Part shown: piece after piece, positions 29,222 to 40,100 of the stretch
Layout: each line of letters begins with the position of its first letter
Numbering within the stretch: position 1 is the stretch's first letter
Assembly: GCA_958450365.1 (NCBI GenBank)
Contig: CAUEEP010000735.1
Location: forward strand, 1,920,001-1,984,000
Direction of reading: 5' to 3'
DNA: 64,000 bases
Source: Mesorhabditis belari
Lineage: Eukaryota; Nematoda; Chromadorea; Rhabditida; Rhabditidae
Made by a program: the position numbers and the translations under genes
The notes under the pieces: generated by a model
The model's database searches: none
The model's input: the letters and a program-made list of their open reading frames with translations, nothing else
Told to the model about the DNA's origin: nothing

Positions 29222-31796
29222 ATGCGATTATTGTCATTCTTGCTTTTGCTAAGCCTTCTACTTCCCGTCATTTACATGAAAGTGTAAGGATTTTTATCAA
29301 TAACATTAATAATTCCGATCTGATTAACAATTTTACAAGAATCTTTTGTACTTTTCGAATTTAGCTCAAAGAAACCGATGCCAATGATGACGAGGATTCA
29401 AAAACGGTGAATATTTATTGTATTGGGTTGGTGAATTGAAAAAAGCCGGCTATTGTCATCTGTGAATTGAAATCAAAAGCATTTATAATTATTGGGTTGG
29501 TGAATTGAAAACTGCGGGACTTTGAACTAAAATTTATTCAAAATAAAACCATCAATTCATTCCGGATAATTTCCATTATTATTGACGACTTCTGCTCATT
29601 TTACAGGCAATTTGAGGATTCCTCTTTCGTAGTAGGATTTTGGTTTTGAATCGAAAAACTTTCAAAGCCAATTTTTGACTGCTTCTTCCGAATCCCGAAT
29701 CCGAAAGCGTTCTCCCTTAAGCTCATTACTAGTAATCATCCGGAATAAATAGTAATCAAAAGGGGCGAGGTCCGAACTGCATGGGGAATGCGCCAAAAGT
29801 TCCCGAACAAGGCCATTTATTTTACAAGAAACCAAATCTGTAGCGAACCGGAACCAAAGCTTTACCGAAAAGGAGCCGAATCTGTACCGAATCCAAAACT
29901 GAATTCAAAACTATTAGGTTGGTGAATTGAAGACTGCGGGACTTTGAACTAAAATTTATTCAAAATAAAACCATCAATTCATTCCATATAATTTCCATTA
30001 TTATTGACGACTTCTGCTCATTTTACAGGCAATTTGCGGATTCCTCTTTCGTAGTAGGATTTTGGTTTGTGTGTGAGACAAGTGTGAGACTCAAAAATGG
30101 AGGACTGGAGATGTCAGCTGTCAGCCCAGTTTGAGCACTTTCTTCAAAAGAAACCCATTTTGGTGTTAATGGAAAAGTTGTAGAGAATCAAAAATTAAGC
30201 TTATATCCAAATTTCCAAAACGATTCAAAAACTGGTTTTCAAGAAATGCCAAATTTACGAATTTACACAAAACTTGCATTTTAAGCGAAACTACTAAGTG
30301 TATCTTTTTGGAAATTTGGCTATGAGCCTCATTTTTGATTCTCTACAACTTTTCTATTGACACCAAAATGGGTTTCTTTCGAAGAAAGTGCTCAAACTGG
30401 GCTGACAGCTGACATCTCCAGTCCTCCATTTTTGAGTCTCACACTTGTCTCACACACAAACCAGAATCCTACCACGAAAGAGGAATCCGCAAATTGCCTG
30501 TAAAATGTGCAGAAGTCGTCAATAATAATGGAAATTACTTGGAATGAATTGATGGTTTTATCATGAATAAATTTTAGTTCAAAGTCCCGCAGCTTTCAAT
30601 TCACCAACCCAATAAAAAGTTGGCAAAAAGCTGAAAAAAAGCTGGGACTGGGAGTTGTACTGGGAGTTGCTGGATAGCAAGACGACCCTTAATGCAATCA
30701 AATACAGTGAACAGTTGGGAAAGGTGAATGAATCCCTGAAGAAGAAGAATAGGCCCTCCAAGTCAAAGATCGTTCTGATCCACGACAACGCGGGCCCTCA
30801 TGTTGCAAAACTGACTCGCTCTAAAATGAACAGCCTTTGTTGGGAGCTTTTGGCGCATTCCCCATACAGTCCGGACCTCGCCCCTTTTGATTATTATTTA
30901 TTCCGGATCATGAGTAATGAGCTTGCGAGAGAACACTGCGATTCGGAAGAAAGGCAAAATTTGGCTTTGGAAGTTTTTCGATTCAAAACCAAAAACCTAC
31001 AACGAAAGAGGAATCCGCAAATTGCCTGTAAAATGGGCAGAAGTCTTCAATAATAATGGAAATTATTTGGAATGAATTTATGGTTGTATGTTGAATAAAT
31101 TTTAGTTCAAAGTCTGGCAGTTTTCAATCCACCAACCCAATAGTAAATTTACAATCATCTAAACAATACTGCTATTCAATAAACAAATCAATTTTGTTGC
31201 TGTTATCAGCTTGAAAACTTTTGCAATAATTTCAGGCCAGGAAAACTTACTGCTTTGCCACGAGCGCCAGCAACAGTGAGTCAAACAAAACCCACTGCAC
31301 AAAGGAAAGTGCCAGTTGTTGCAGTAAAAGCAAAAACTAGGTGAGACTAAGAGTTTCGAAAAGTACAAATAGAATTTGATCAATGATTTTTGAAGTTATT
31401 GTCTTAAAATATTCGAATGGCTGTCAAATTTTAGCCCACCAAATCGAGTAAAGCCCGTTGCAGTGCCCAGAAAAACTGCTGTAGTTGCAAAGCCGATTTT
31501 TTCAAAAGCCAGATTTCATTTATTGAGTTTTCTAGTTGTTTATCTATAGTTTTAGTTCAAATTTAGTGATTTTACATACTCTTGGCAACAATTATAAGAT
31601 AAAATCTCAAATTTCAGGCCAAAGAAACTTGAATGGTTGGCGGGCGGCCGGGAAAGGCAGGCAAATCTGTGGGCAGAGTTGGTGGCAAAGAAACCATTGT
31701 CAGGGAAATGATTGCTTTAAAAAAAACTGTCTGGAGGACTGTCTTCAATGTCAGATTTTGTATATTCGAATAAAAGTTTTCTTAGTTTTTCAATAA
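29222..31796 (+). CDS. small secreted basic peptide with possible Cys-rich C terminus
   Basis: Exons 29222-29283, 29365-29406 and 31236-31340 join in phase 2. They give a signal peptide (MRLLSFLLLLSLLLPVIY) followed by a basic, Pro/Val/Lys-rich chain (KLTALPRAPATV, KVPVVAVKAKT). A fourth exon from 31435 continues in the same style (NRVKPVAVPRKTAVVAKP). Reading through gives a stop at 31547-31549 (107 aa). Alternatively a weak donor at about 31524 joins to acceptor 31617 and adds a C-terminal stretch with CGQSWWQRNHC, NDC, KNC and CLQC (six cysteines) ending at 31796. AATAAAAG at about 31772 supports inclusion of that last exon. Intron 2 (1.8 kb) is bloated by mariner debris. No family is recognised; a secreted role is inferred from the leader only. 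It converges on the thrombospondin gene. Confidence 0.55.
29423..29912 (-). mobile_element. mariner 3'-end fragment
   Basis: Two TIR-like starts (TTGGGTTGGTGAATTGAAAA at 29424 and 29493). The second is followed by the complement of the mariner transposase C terminus seen at 30850-31050 (region AACTGCATGGGGAATGCGCC). Confidence 0.75.
29913..30612. mobile_element. foldback made of two mariner ends
   Basis: Inverted repeat with arms of about 340 bp centred near 30260. The outer ends are the mariner TIR (TTAGGTTGGTGAATTGAA and TTCAATTCACCAACCCAA). Both arms include the transposon 3' end and AGATGTCAGCTGTCAGCCCA. Confidence 0.82.
30655..31053 (+). pseudogene. mariner transposase, C-terminal fragment
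   Basis: Encodes IVLIHDNAGPHVA (second catalytic Asp) and AHSPYSPDLAPFDYYLF (third), the mariner DD34D signature; the N-terminal half is missing. The right TIR ends at 31140. It lies in intron 2 of the basic peptide gene. Confidence 0.85.
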
Positions 31797-31905
31797 AATC
31801 TCAGAAAAAGCCCGGTCAAGATCTCTTTTTAAGGAACTTTGAAAGTCAAAGCTCAGAATAGAACAACAATTGTACTTTATAAGAAGAAGTAAACCATTTA
31901 GAGCT

Positions 31906-34900
31906 TTAGCAAAGATTCGTATTGTTACAAGTTGGCCCAAAGCACTGCGCCACGTGATCCACTGTCGTCTTATTTCCGATATATTCCCCTTCACGGATCG
32001 ATGACGTGAACTCCCAACCGTTTCCGGTGGAATTGCAAGTGAGAACGGCTCTTACTCCAAAGCGCTCACTTGTTGCGAATTTTGAGGAATCATAGTCATA
32101 CTGAAATTTGATAGTTTTTTCACTCACCTTGGTCAAAACAGAGTCAAACAGGACCTAACTGGAAGCTGCTAGGCTAGAACTGAAGCCTCGCCTGGCTCCT
32201 GATCCAAGTCTAGATTAAGGTCAAGTCAAATCCAAGTCTAGGTTCAAATTCAAAGCTCAGGCCCAGTTCCAGGCCAAACTACAGGCTCAGCTCCAAACCC
32301 AGCTCCAAACCCAGCTCTAGGCTTAACTTCAGGCCCAACTTCAGACTGAACGTCAGGCTGAACTTCAAGCCCAGCTCCAGACCCACTCCAGACCCAGCTC
32401 CAGGCCCAGATTAAGACCTAAGCCCGGATTCAGCTCCAGTCCTAGCTCCAGGCCCAATTCCAGGTTCAGCTCCAGGCTCAGCTCCAAACCCAGCTCCAGA
32501 TCCAGCTCCAGGCCCAACTCCAGGTTCAGCTCTAGACCCACTCCAGACCCAGCTCCAGACCCAGCTCCAAACCTAGCTCCAGACCCAGCTCCAGGCCCAG
32601 ATTAAGACCTAAGCCCGGATTCAGCTCCAGTCCTAGCTCCAGGCCCAATTCCAGGTTCAGCTCCAGGCTCAGCTCCAAACCCAGCTCCAGGCTCAGATTA
32701 AGACCAAAGCCCGTATCCAGCTCTAAATCCATGTACCTGAATACGCGCTCCCAGGCCAGCGATTTCCGAGGGGCACTCCATCACACGAACCACACATCCT
32801 TGTGCATTTTGATTCAAAATATCTAAAAATCTCTCGTGATCGCCTTTGAACTCTGAAAACCTTTGGAAAACGGGATAGTCTTGTTACTAGTTGTTGTATC
32901 AATTTCGATGAGCGGTGATGTCATCGTACACTTTGCACAATCTAGAAACTTTCGCTTTCTCGCTCAACTATTGCTTTTCTTCAAACCTGTTGTCAAACAA
33001 GCGGGCACTGGAGTGAGGAGTGGATCAGCTGGTAATTGGAAACACTTATTCGCATTTGCCTCCAAATTTTTAATCTAAAACCTAAGCTATCATCAAAAGC
33101 TCTAATTGCAAAAAAAGAAAATGAACTTACCATTGGTTCTCCATGACAACATTTTGGTGGATTGGGGCAAGGAGCCTGTGGACAAGTAACTTTTCGACTT
33201 ACTGGACCGCTAAAAGATGTTAAATTACTTAAAGAGACTAAGAGAGGCGAATTAGACTAAGAATGAGACACTAAACAAGACTAAGACAGACCAAACTCAG
33301 GCTAAGTCAGCTCAGAAGCAGCACGAAGCCAAGTTAGATCTGGTTTGGACACATAAAAGTTATTCAGTTTGTAAGTTTAATGCAAGTTTATGCCTTGATT
33401 AGAGGCCAGAGCAAGGTCAGAGCAAGGTCAGAGCAAGGTCAGAGCAGGTCAGAAACAAATTAGAGTAAGGTCAAGACTAAGACAGACCAAACTCAGGCTA
33501 AGTCAGCTCAGAAGCAGCACGAAGTCAAGTCAGATCTGGTTCGAGAAACTTGCCTTGCAACAGCCCTGCTTTACAATATTATACGATTTTCAAGCTTTCT
33601 CAGGCTTGACTCACATGCAAGGACATCCATGTGGACCTGATGTACAAGTTCTTGTTTGAGTGATCGTTCCACATAAACCACAAGAAGCTGTGCACGGGAC
33701 AGCAGAGTTCGACCAAGAGGACCAAATTCCTGAAAAGCTTTGATATTGAAGCTAAAAAGCTTCAATTCAACGGATTACCTCCAAATGGACAAGGGCAAAG
33801 ATCAAGTTTCTCTAAAATTAAATCTATTAGTACAGAAAAATTGACACAAACTGTTCCATGAGCAATTCGGTTTAACATAGTCATCAGCTCTTGTAATCGG
33901 TTTGCATTGTTTGGGCAGAACAGTGTGACCGGTTGAGCAGAAAGGAGAAGTCGGACAACGAGAACCGGGACAGGGAACGATTCGGGAATAGACACCTCTA
34001 AAAGACAAGGGGATTTTAAGTATTTTGTAAACGGGTGGCTTTTCTAGAAATAAGGGCGCTTGAATATTGCCTAATTGACTTGAATATTGCCCAGAATCAA
34101 CCGGGTATTTACAGATTTAATCCTGCATTGAATTGGGTTAGACAATAGGTCTGGAGACCAAGGGTTAGACCATAGGTCTGGAGTCCAAAGTCGGGTCCAT
34201 TGACTCAGGTCAGAACCGGGATTGGAACCTGGTAAGACCAAGCTAGAGTCCAGAGAGATTTGCCCAGAAATCAAATCCAAATTAGTCAGACTTTGGATCA
34301 GAAATCAGGTCAGATAAACCAAAAGTTGAGGATTTGTTGAATCATCAGTTAAATCAACGCCCAATTTCCCCTCTCAGCCTACCTCCCATGTGGTCTAGTG
34401 GTTAGGATTCGTGGCTTTCACCCACGCGGCCCGGGTTCGATTCCCGGCATGGGAAGAAATTTTTGTTTTTTTGGAAAAAATGTTGGAAAATGTGTACTTT
34501 ACTGTCAAATCTCGTAAGTGCACCCTTTCTGGCGCACTTAACTCTCGTATTTCTTTACATAGTGGGCGGTACGGCAGATGGCACGTTACAAAGTGAACTC
34601 TTATAGTGAGCAGAGGTGAAACGTGTTCAAAAAAGTTCACTGCTTGTTAAATCAACCCCCAATTTCCCCAGGGTCTCGACCTCCCATGTGGTCTAGTGGT
34701 TAGGATTCGTGGCTTTCACCCACGCGGCCCAGGTTCGATTTCCGGCATGGGAAGAAATTTTTGTTTTTTGGAATTATTTTTAGAATTAATTTGTAGATAT
34801 GTATTAATTTTATATATCTATTCAAATTTCAGTCTACGAGGACATCCGATTGAAATCGTTCAATCCTTTCATTGTCTTATACTCTGCAAACGACCTACAC

Positions 34901-35577
34901 TACTGGAGAATGAAATATCATATTTGAAAAACGATCGTCACTTTCGCGCGTCTGTAACTCCCTTGTCTTTGCCGTATTTCTAAATATTAATATTACCATT
35001 GTGTAGCCCTTGAAAAGAGCTTTCAGAAAATGTATAACACTAATAGTTTAAACTCAAAGACAAAGGAGTTACAGACGCGCGAAAGTGACGATCGTTTTTC
35101 AAATATGATATTTCATTGTCCAGTACTGTACTTGCAACCACATCCATATCCCCAAGAAGCGCATGTTCTTTTCTGAATCTTTTTCCCAAAGAAGCCACAA
35201 GTTTTCGAGCACGATGTAAAATCTTTCCAAGCAGACCATTGACCTAATAAATTTGAGTGAAAGAAATCAAAAGAACAAAAGAAACAAACCATTTGGTGGG
35301 CAAGTTGTGCAACCAGGAAGCACAGCTTCATTAATAGATAAGACTGAAATATTTAAAAGTCATTTGAAAAAAGTTTGGCAAGATATTAAAGTAGATAGAC
35401 TTAAAGTAGATTAAAGTAGTTTAAAGTAGTTTAAAGTAGTTTAAAGTAGATTACGGCAGTTTTTTAAAAACAATTCCCATAGTTTAGACGTCAAAAGAAA
35501 AGCACAGATCTTTTCAAAAAGCTCAAAAAGCCAAAAAGCTCACCGACAATCAAAAGAATGCTAAATGATTTAAACAT
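31906..35577 (-). CDS. secreted thrombospondin type-1 repeat protein (10 exons, 323 aa)
   Basis: Exons from 5' to 3': 35544-35577, 35290-35343, 35132-35243, 33852-33997, 33779-33811, 33615-33729, 33131-33209, 32987-33074, 32737-32852, 31906-32100. They total 972 nt, start ATG, stop TAA, phases consistent at every junction. Residues 1-19 are a signal peptide (MFKSFSILLIVGVLSINEA). TSP1 repeat 1 (about 30-67) has WSAWKDFTSCSKTCG and KRTC; TSP1 repeat 2 (about 127-165) has WSSWSNSAVPCTASCG and QTRTC. Cys-rich linkers (CPGSRCPTSPFC; CPQAPCPNPPKCC) separate them. The C-terminal domain has VLTCNSTGNGWEFTS. Such proteins are extracellular matrix or adhesion factors; the exact role is unknown. The splice donor of exon 3 is built by the end of a MITE insertion, and intron 3 also hosts two tRNA-Glu units. 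Confidence 0.88.
32240..32730. repeat. CCAGCTCCAGGCCCAA minisatellite
   Basis: Tandem 12-bp-based units (CAGCTCCAGACC, CAGCTCCAAACC) with a ~185 bp second-order duplication around AAGCCCGGATTCAGCTCCAG. Last intron of the thrombospondin gene. Confidence 0.85.
33268..33550. repeat. direct duplication of ~70 bp with 11-bp repeat between
   Basis: The block GACTAAGACAGACCAAACTC...GATCTGGTT occurs at 33278 and 33477. Between them are GGTCAGAGCAA repeats. Intron of the thrombospondin gene. Confidence 0.8.
34384..34455 (+). tRNA. tRNA-Glu (UUC)
   Basis: Identical to the copy at 39-110, with complete stems and T runs after the 3' end. It lies inside intron 3 of the thrombospondin gene on the opposite strand. 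Confidence 0.93.
34682..34753 (+). tRNA. tRNA-Glu (UUC), T-arm mutated
   Basis: Same as the consensus except CCAGG and TCCGG in the T stem, giving one mismatch and one wobble; the B box is weakened. Starts exactly 298 bp after the previous copy. Possibly a pseudogene. Confidence 0.6.
34896..35130. mobile_element. palindromic MITE with TA ends, copy 2
   Basis: Same element as 272-520, slightly shorter (235 bp). The right end TA at 35129-35130 directly adjoins exon 3 of the thrombospondin gene. Confidence 0.82.
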
Positions 35578-36500
35578 TTGTGAAAATGAGCGAAAATTTC
35601 AGCTTTTCAGCTTATATTTGAGAAATTTGTGAGCAAAAATCTGCACGTTTTCGTTTTTTTAACAATCCAAAAGCACATTGGGAACATAATTGCTGGCAAA
35701 AAAGTGGTGAAAACTGTTCCCCTCAAAAATGTTTTCAAAAGATCACCGATTCGTGGTGAGATTAAACACAAAATGTGTACTTATTTGTTTAGAACAGTCT
35801 TTTGCAAAGCTGATGATGATTTGATGATACTGTGAAGTTTGATGACGAAATCGTGACAAAGCCTGAGTTCCAATTCGACTCAAGGCTTTTGGCAAAGGTT
35901 TTAGACCCTTAGCCGTTATCTAGAGAACTTCTAACCGTCACCAATCGATTCTCCGTATCGTTTTACGTAAGACAAGTTAGCTAAAAATCAGATTTACAGC
36001 TTGTGAAGCGAGCTAGAAGAGCTCAAAGCTGGGCAGAGATAAAAAAGACTTGACAACCCAACTTTGAGCTGCTCTAGCTTGCTCGACAAGCTTTAGCTAG
36101 GATTTTTAGCTGGCTCAACTTGTGTAAACTGAGGCGGAGAAGGAATCGGTAGTGGAACCGGTAGTGGTTCGACGGTCTACTAGTGATTGAAATGGTTTCC
36201 CAATCAAGTTAGATCTAGGATTCAATTCCTTTCAATTCCTTCATTGAATTCCAAGGGATTCAATTCCTTTTGGAGTTTTGCTTTTTCCAATAGAGTGTGT
36301 TCTTCTCAAGAAATATTGTGAAATAGGAAACGGGTTACGGTAGAAATCAACTGAATATTCGCTAGACCGCCGAACCACCTTAACCAGACTTTTGAAAACG
36401 CCTTAAGACTATCTAGCAAAAACTAGCCAGTTTTGTGTTTACAATGCTCATAAACAGCTAATTTTTCTATCATTCGAAGCGTCTTTCCCAAGCTCTACAA
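35578..36500. other. intergenic region upstream of the thrombospondin gene
   Basis: AT-rich promoter-side DNA with short direct repeats (GGTAGTGGAACCGGTAGTGG at about 36150). No gene recognised. Confidence 0.45.
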
Positions 36501-36504
36501 GATG

Positions 36505-36778
36505 TTCTATATCGAATACCGGTTCTCCAGCTGGTTCTCCAACTGGTTCTCTAGCTGGTTCTCCGACCGGTTCTCCAACCGGCTCTCCAACTGGTTCTAC
36601 AACTGGTTCTCCAACTTCTCCAACTGGTTCTCCAACTGGTTCTCCAACTGGTTCTCCAACTGGTTCTCTAGCTGGTTCTCTAGCTGGTTCTCCGACCGGT
36701 TCTCCAACTGGTTCTCCAACCGGCTCTCCAACTGGTTCTCCAACTTCTCCAACTGGTTCTCCAACCGGTCCAAGCTTT
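36505..36778. repeat. 12-bp minisatellite (CTCCAACTGGTT)
   Basis: About 23 units of CTCCAACTGGTT with AACCGG, CTAGCTGG and CCGACCGG variants. Spurious open frames on both strands. Confidence 0.92.
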
Positions 36779-36884
36779 CCCGCAACACTATGCCCAAATT
36801 TTTGCCTTGAATTTGATTGGATTTTTACACAAAACGAGAATGGTGATCTCTGTGAATTGATAAACCGATTTACTTTAGTCATTT

Positions 36885-36975
36885 CTTCATTTCTTTCTTT
36901 CTTTCCTTCTTCTTTCCTTTCTTCTTTCCTTTCTTCTTTCCTTTCTTCTTTCCTTTCTTCTTTCCTTTCTTCCAC
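36885..36975. repeat. CTTTCTTCTTTC microsatellite
   Basis: Pyrimidine array of about eight 12-bp units. Confidence 0.88.
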
Positions 36976-37121
36976 GCTTTACAATAAGATTCAAAATAAA
37001 GCTTATTTATCCATTTACACGTATTCATAGAAATAAAGTGAAATCATGAAATCACATTTGGGAAAAAATGCAAGAGGAAACAAAGAAAATGGGCAATGCA
37101 ATTATCAATTGCAATTGCAAT

Positions 37122-40100
37122 CTATTTTCCCACTTGAACGGCGATCGGTTTGTGCATTTGAGCGGGCGGGGAGATCTTTTGCGATTTTCTGAAACGATTT
37201 TAAGTAAAACTTTCAGTACCGTAATGAATCGTTGATAGAAAATGACCTTTTCCCTAAACTGCAACATCTTGTGACCATTGTGAGCACAACGGGGAGTACA
37301 ATAAATGCATGTAAAAAGCCGAGAGTCGTCACCAAGACGATTGTCTGAAAAATTTCGCGATTTCCGATTTCTAAAAGGAATCTCAGTGCAAAAGTTATCG
37401 TAGTTTGATTGTTTTTTTTAAGTTTAATTCAGTTGACAATGGTCTTTAGTTTAAAATAAAATTGTAGCTTTGTTTCTGAAAAGATTACGGTAACATTACT
37501 CAACATTTTTCAGAAAACTTTGCAAAAAACTTGACTTACCTTGCAAAACACGAATGTCAAATAGCTGGGTTTCGCGAGAATTGGTAGAATTGCTAACAGA
37601 CAGCAGAGAGATCCTTGCATACTTGGCCATCCGATTGAATAGAATGTTTCACGCCATCGCTCGACTGGGTCCTAGAAGATTAAGATTTTGATATGTAGAT
37701 ACTGTGAGCAGGTTTTGGATTGCATTTCAGTTCAGTGCATTTTTTAGTTATCACTATTATATTCCTGTTCCTCGCGGGTAAGCAATTACTCGGGTTCGTA
37801 TATAAGGCGGCCAATTCGTATATAAGGCGACCAATTCGTAAAGGCGACCAATTCGTAAAGGCAGACAACTCGTATATAAGGCGGCCAATTCGTATATAAG
37901 GCGGTCAATTCCGATATAAGGCTACCAATTCGTATATAAGACGGTCAATTCGTATATAAGGCGGTCAATTCCGATATAAGGCTACCAATTCGTATATAAG
38001 ACGGTCAATTCGTATATAAGGCGGCCAATTCCGATATAAGGCGGCCAATCCGTATATAAGACGGTCAATTCGTATATAAGACGGTCAATTCGTAAAGGCG
38101 ACCAATTGGTAAAGGCAGACAACTCGTATATAAGGCGGCCAATTCGTATATAAGGCGGCCAATTCCGATATAAGGCTACCAATTCGTATATAAGGCGGCC
38201 AATTCGTATATAAGGCGGCCAATTTCGATATAAGGCTACCAATTCGTATATAAGACGGTCAATTCGTATATAAGGCGGTCAATTCCGATATAAGGCGGCC
38301 AATTCGTATATAAGGCGACCAATTCGTAAAGGCGACCAATTCGTAAAGACAGGCAACTCGTATATAAGACGGTCAATTCGTATGTAAGGCGGTCAATTCC
38401 GATATAAGGCTACCAATTCGTATATAAGACGGTCAATTCGTATATAAGGCGACCAATTCCGATATAAGGCGGCCAATCCGTATATAAGACGGTCAATTCG
38501 TATATAAGACGGTCAATTCGTATATAAGACGGTCAATTCGTAGATAAGGCGGTCAATTCCGATATAAGGCTACCAATTCGTATATAAGACGGTCAATTCG
38601 TATATAAGGCGACCAATTCCGATATAAGGCGGCCAATCCGTATATAAGACGGTCAATTCGTATATAAGACGGCCAATTCGTATATAAGACGGCCAATTCG
38701 TATATAAGACGGCCAATTCGTATATAAGACGGTCAATTCGTAGATAAGGCGGCCAATCCGTATATAAGACGGTCAATTCGTATACAGGCGGCCAATTGGT
38801 ATACAGACGGTCAATTCGTAGATAAGACGGCCAATTCGTATATACGACGACCAATTCCGATATAAGACGGTCAATTCGTATGTAAGACGGTCCATTCGTA
38901 TATAAGACGGTCAATTCGTATATAAAGCGGCGCTCGTCATTTTTTCGAGCCAATTTTTCGGAGTGAGTACTTTGCGCCAAATTTTTTGCTCAACTCGCGA
39001 TAACTTTCTTCGAAGTTGGCAAATCTTGATGATTTTTGTGTCATTTTGTAGATCTCAACAAGTGCAATAAAATGACACAAAAATCATAAAGATTCGCCTA
39101 CTTAGAAGAAAGTTATGGCGAGTTGCGCAAAAAATTTCGCCCAAAATGGCCACCCCCATTTCTTGTCCAATTTTTAGCAAGAATTTTCGCTAAAAGTACT
39201 GTTTAAGTTTTAAAAAACGCATTACCCGCGAGGAAAAGACGCTCTGATCATTATGGATACTCTTTGGCCGCTTCTTGAACTCTTAAACTCTTCTTAAACT
39301 TTATGAAGCGGTTTTTTAGCTGCTTTTAGCTGCTTTTAGCTGCTTTTATCCTTTTTATCCCGATTTTATTGTTAGATTACATTCAGATTTGGTAAAGCCT
39401 TACCGTTCCATGAGATTCATAGTAATGATAAGAGATATGAGTTGAGATATCAACAGAGAAACCGATTGACATCAATAAAGCAGCGATCGAGAAAGGATCA
39501 ACGCCGACATTCCAAAGAGACAAGATGCCGAAAACGCCTGAAAAGACAAAAGTAGACTTTAGAATTATAAAATCTTCTAATTTCTAAAGAAATCAATGTA
39601 AAGCTATTGAGATAATTGAAGAGAATTATCTGGATAATTGGATTGGCAATTGACAATTGACAATTGACAATTGAAAACGATACTAAAACTTCCTTAAAGT
39701 CAGTCCAGTATCCTAAACTCTTTGAAAACGTTTAGCTTAAATAGAGTTGACCTTTTGAGTTGCTTTTTATACAGAGACTTCTTTATATAATTAGACTAAA
39801 ACGTACCCAAGTTGACACTAAAAATGCTGAAAGCGGCCACAATAATGCTGTTCGTTTCGGGGACAAAAAGGATGAAAGCAATTCCCATACAGACAACTTC
39901 TTCAAAAAGCGTTTGCCACAAGAAAGCATTCAGTTCTTGAATCTGAAAAAATGATTTAAAACTTTTAAAGCTTAAAATTGTATTTCTCGAACTTGATCCG
40001 CGAAATCGGTTCTTTCAGAATAGACGACAACGCCAAGATCTTTGTATTTCTGGGAGAGAGATCGCCATTCTTTTAGGACTGGATACATTTCGCGATCTCT

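Noticed and set aside
35629..35835. 68-codon plus-strand frame between the thrombospondin gene and ptr
   Set aside because: Low-complexity basic composition, no leader or domain and no splice context; the likely promoter region of the minus-strand gene.
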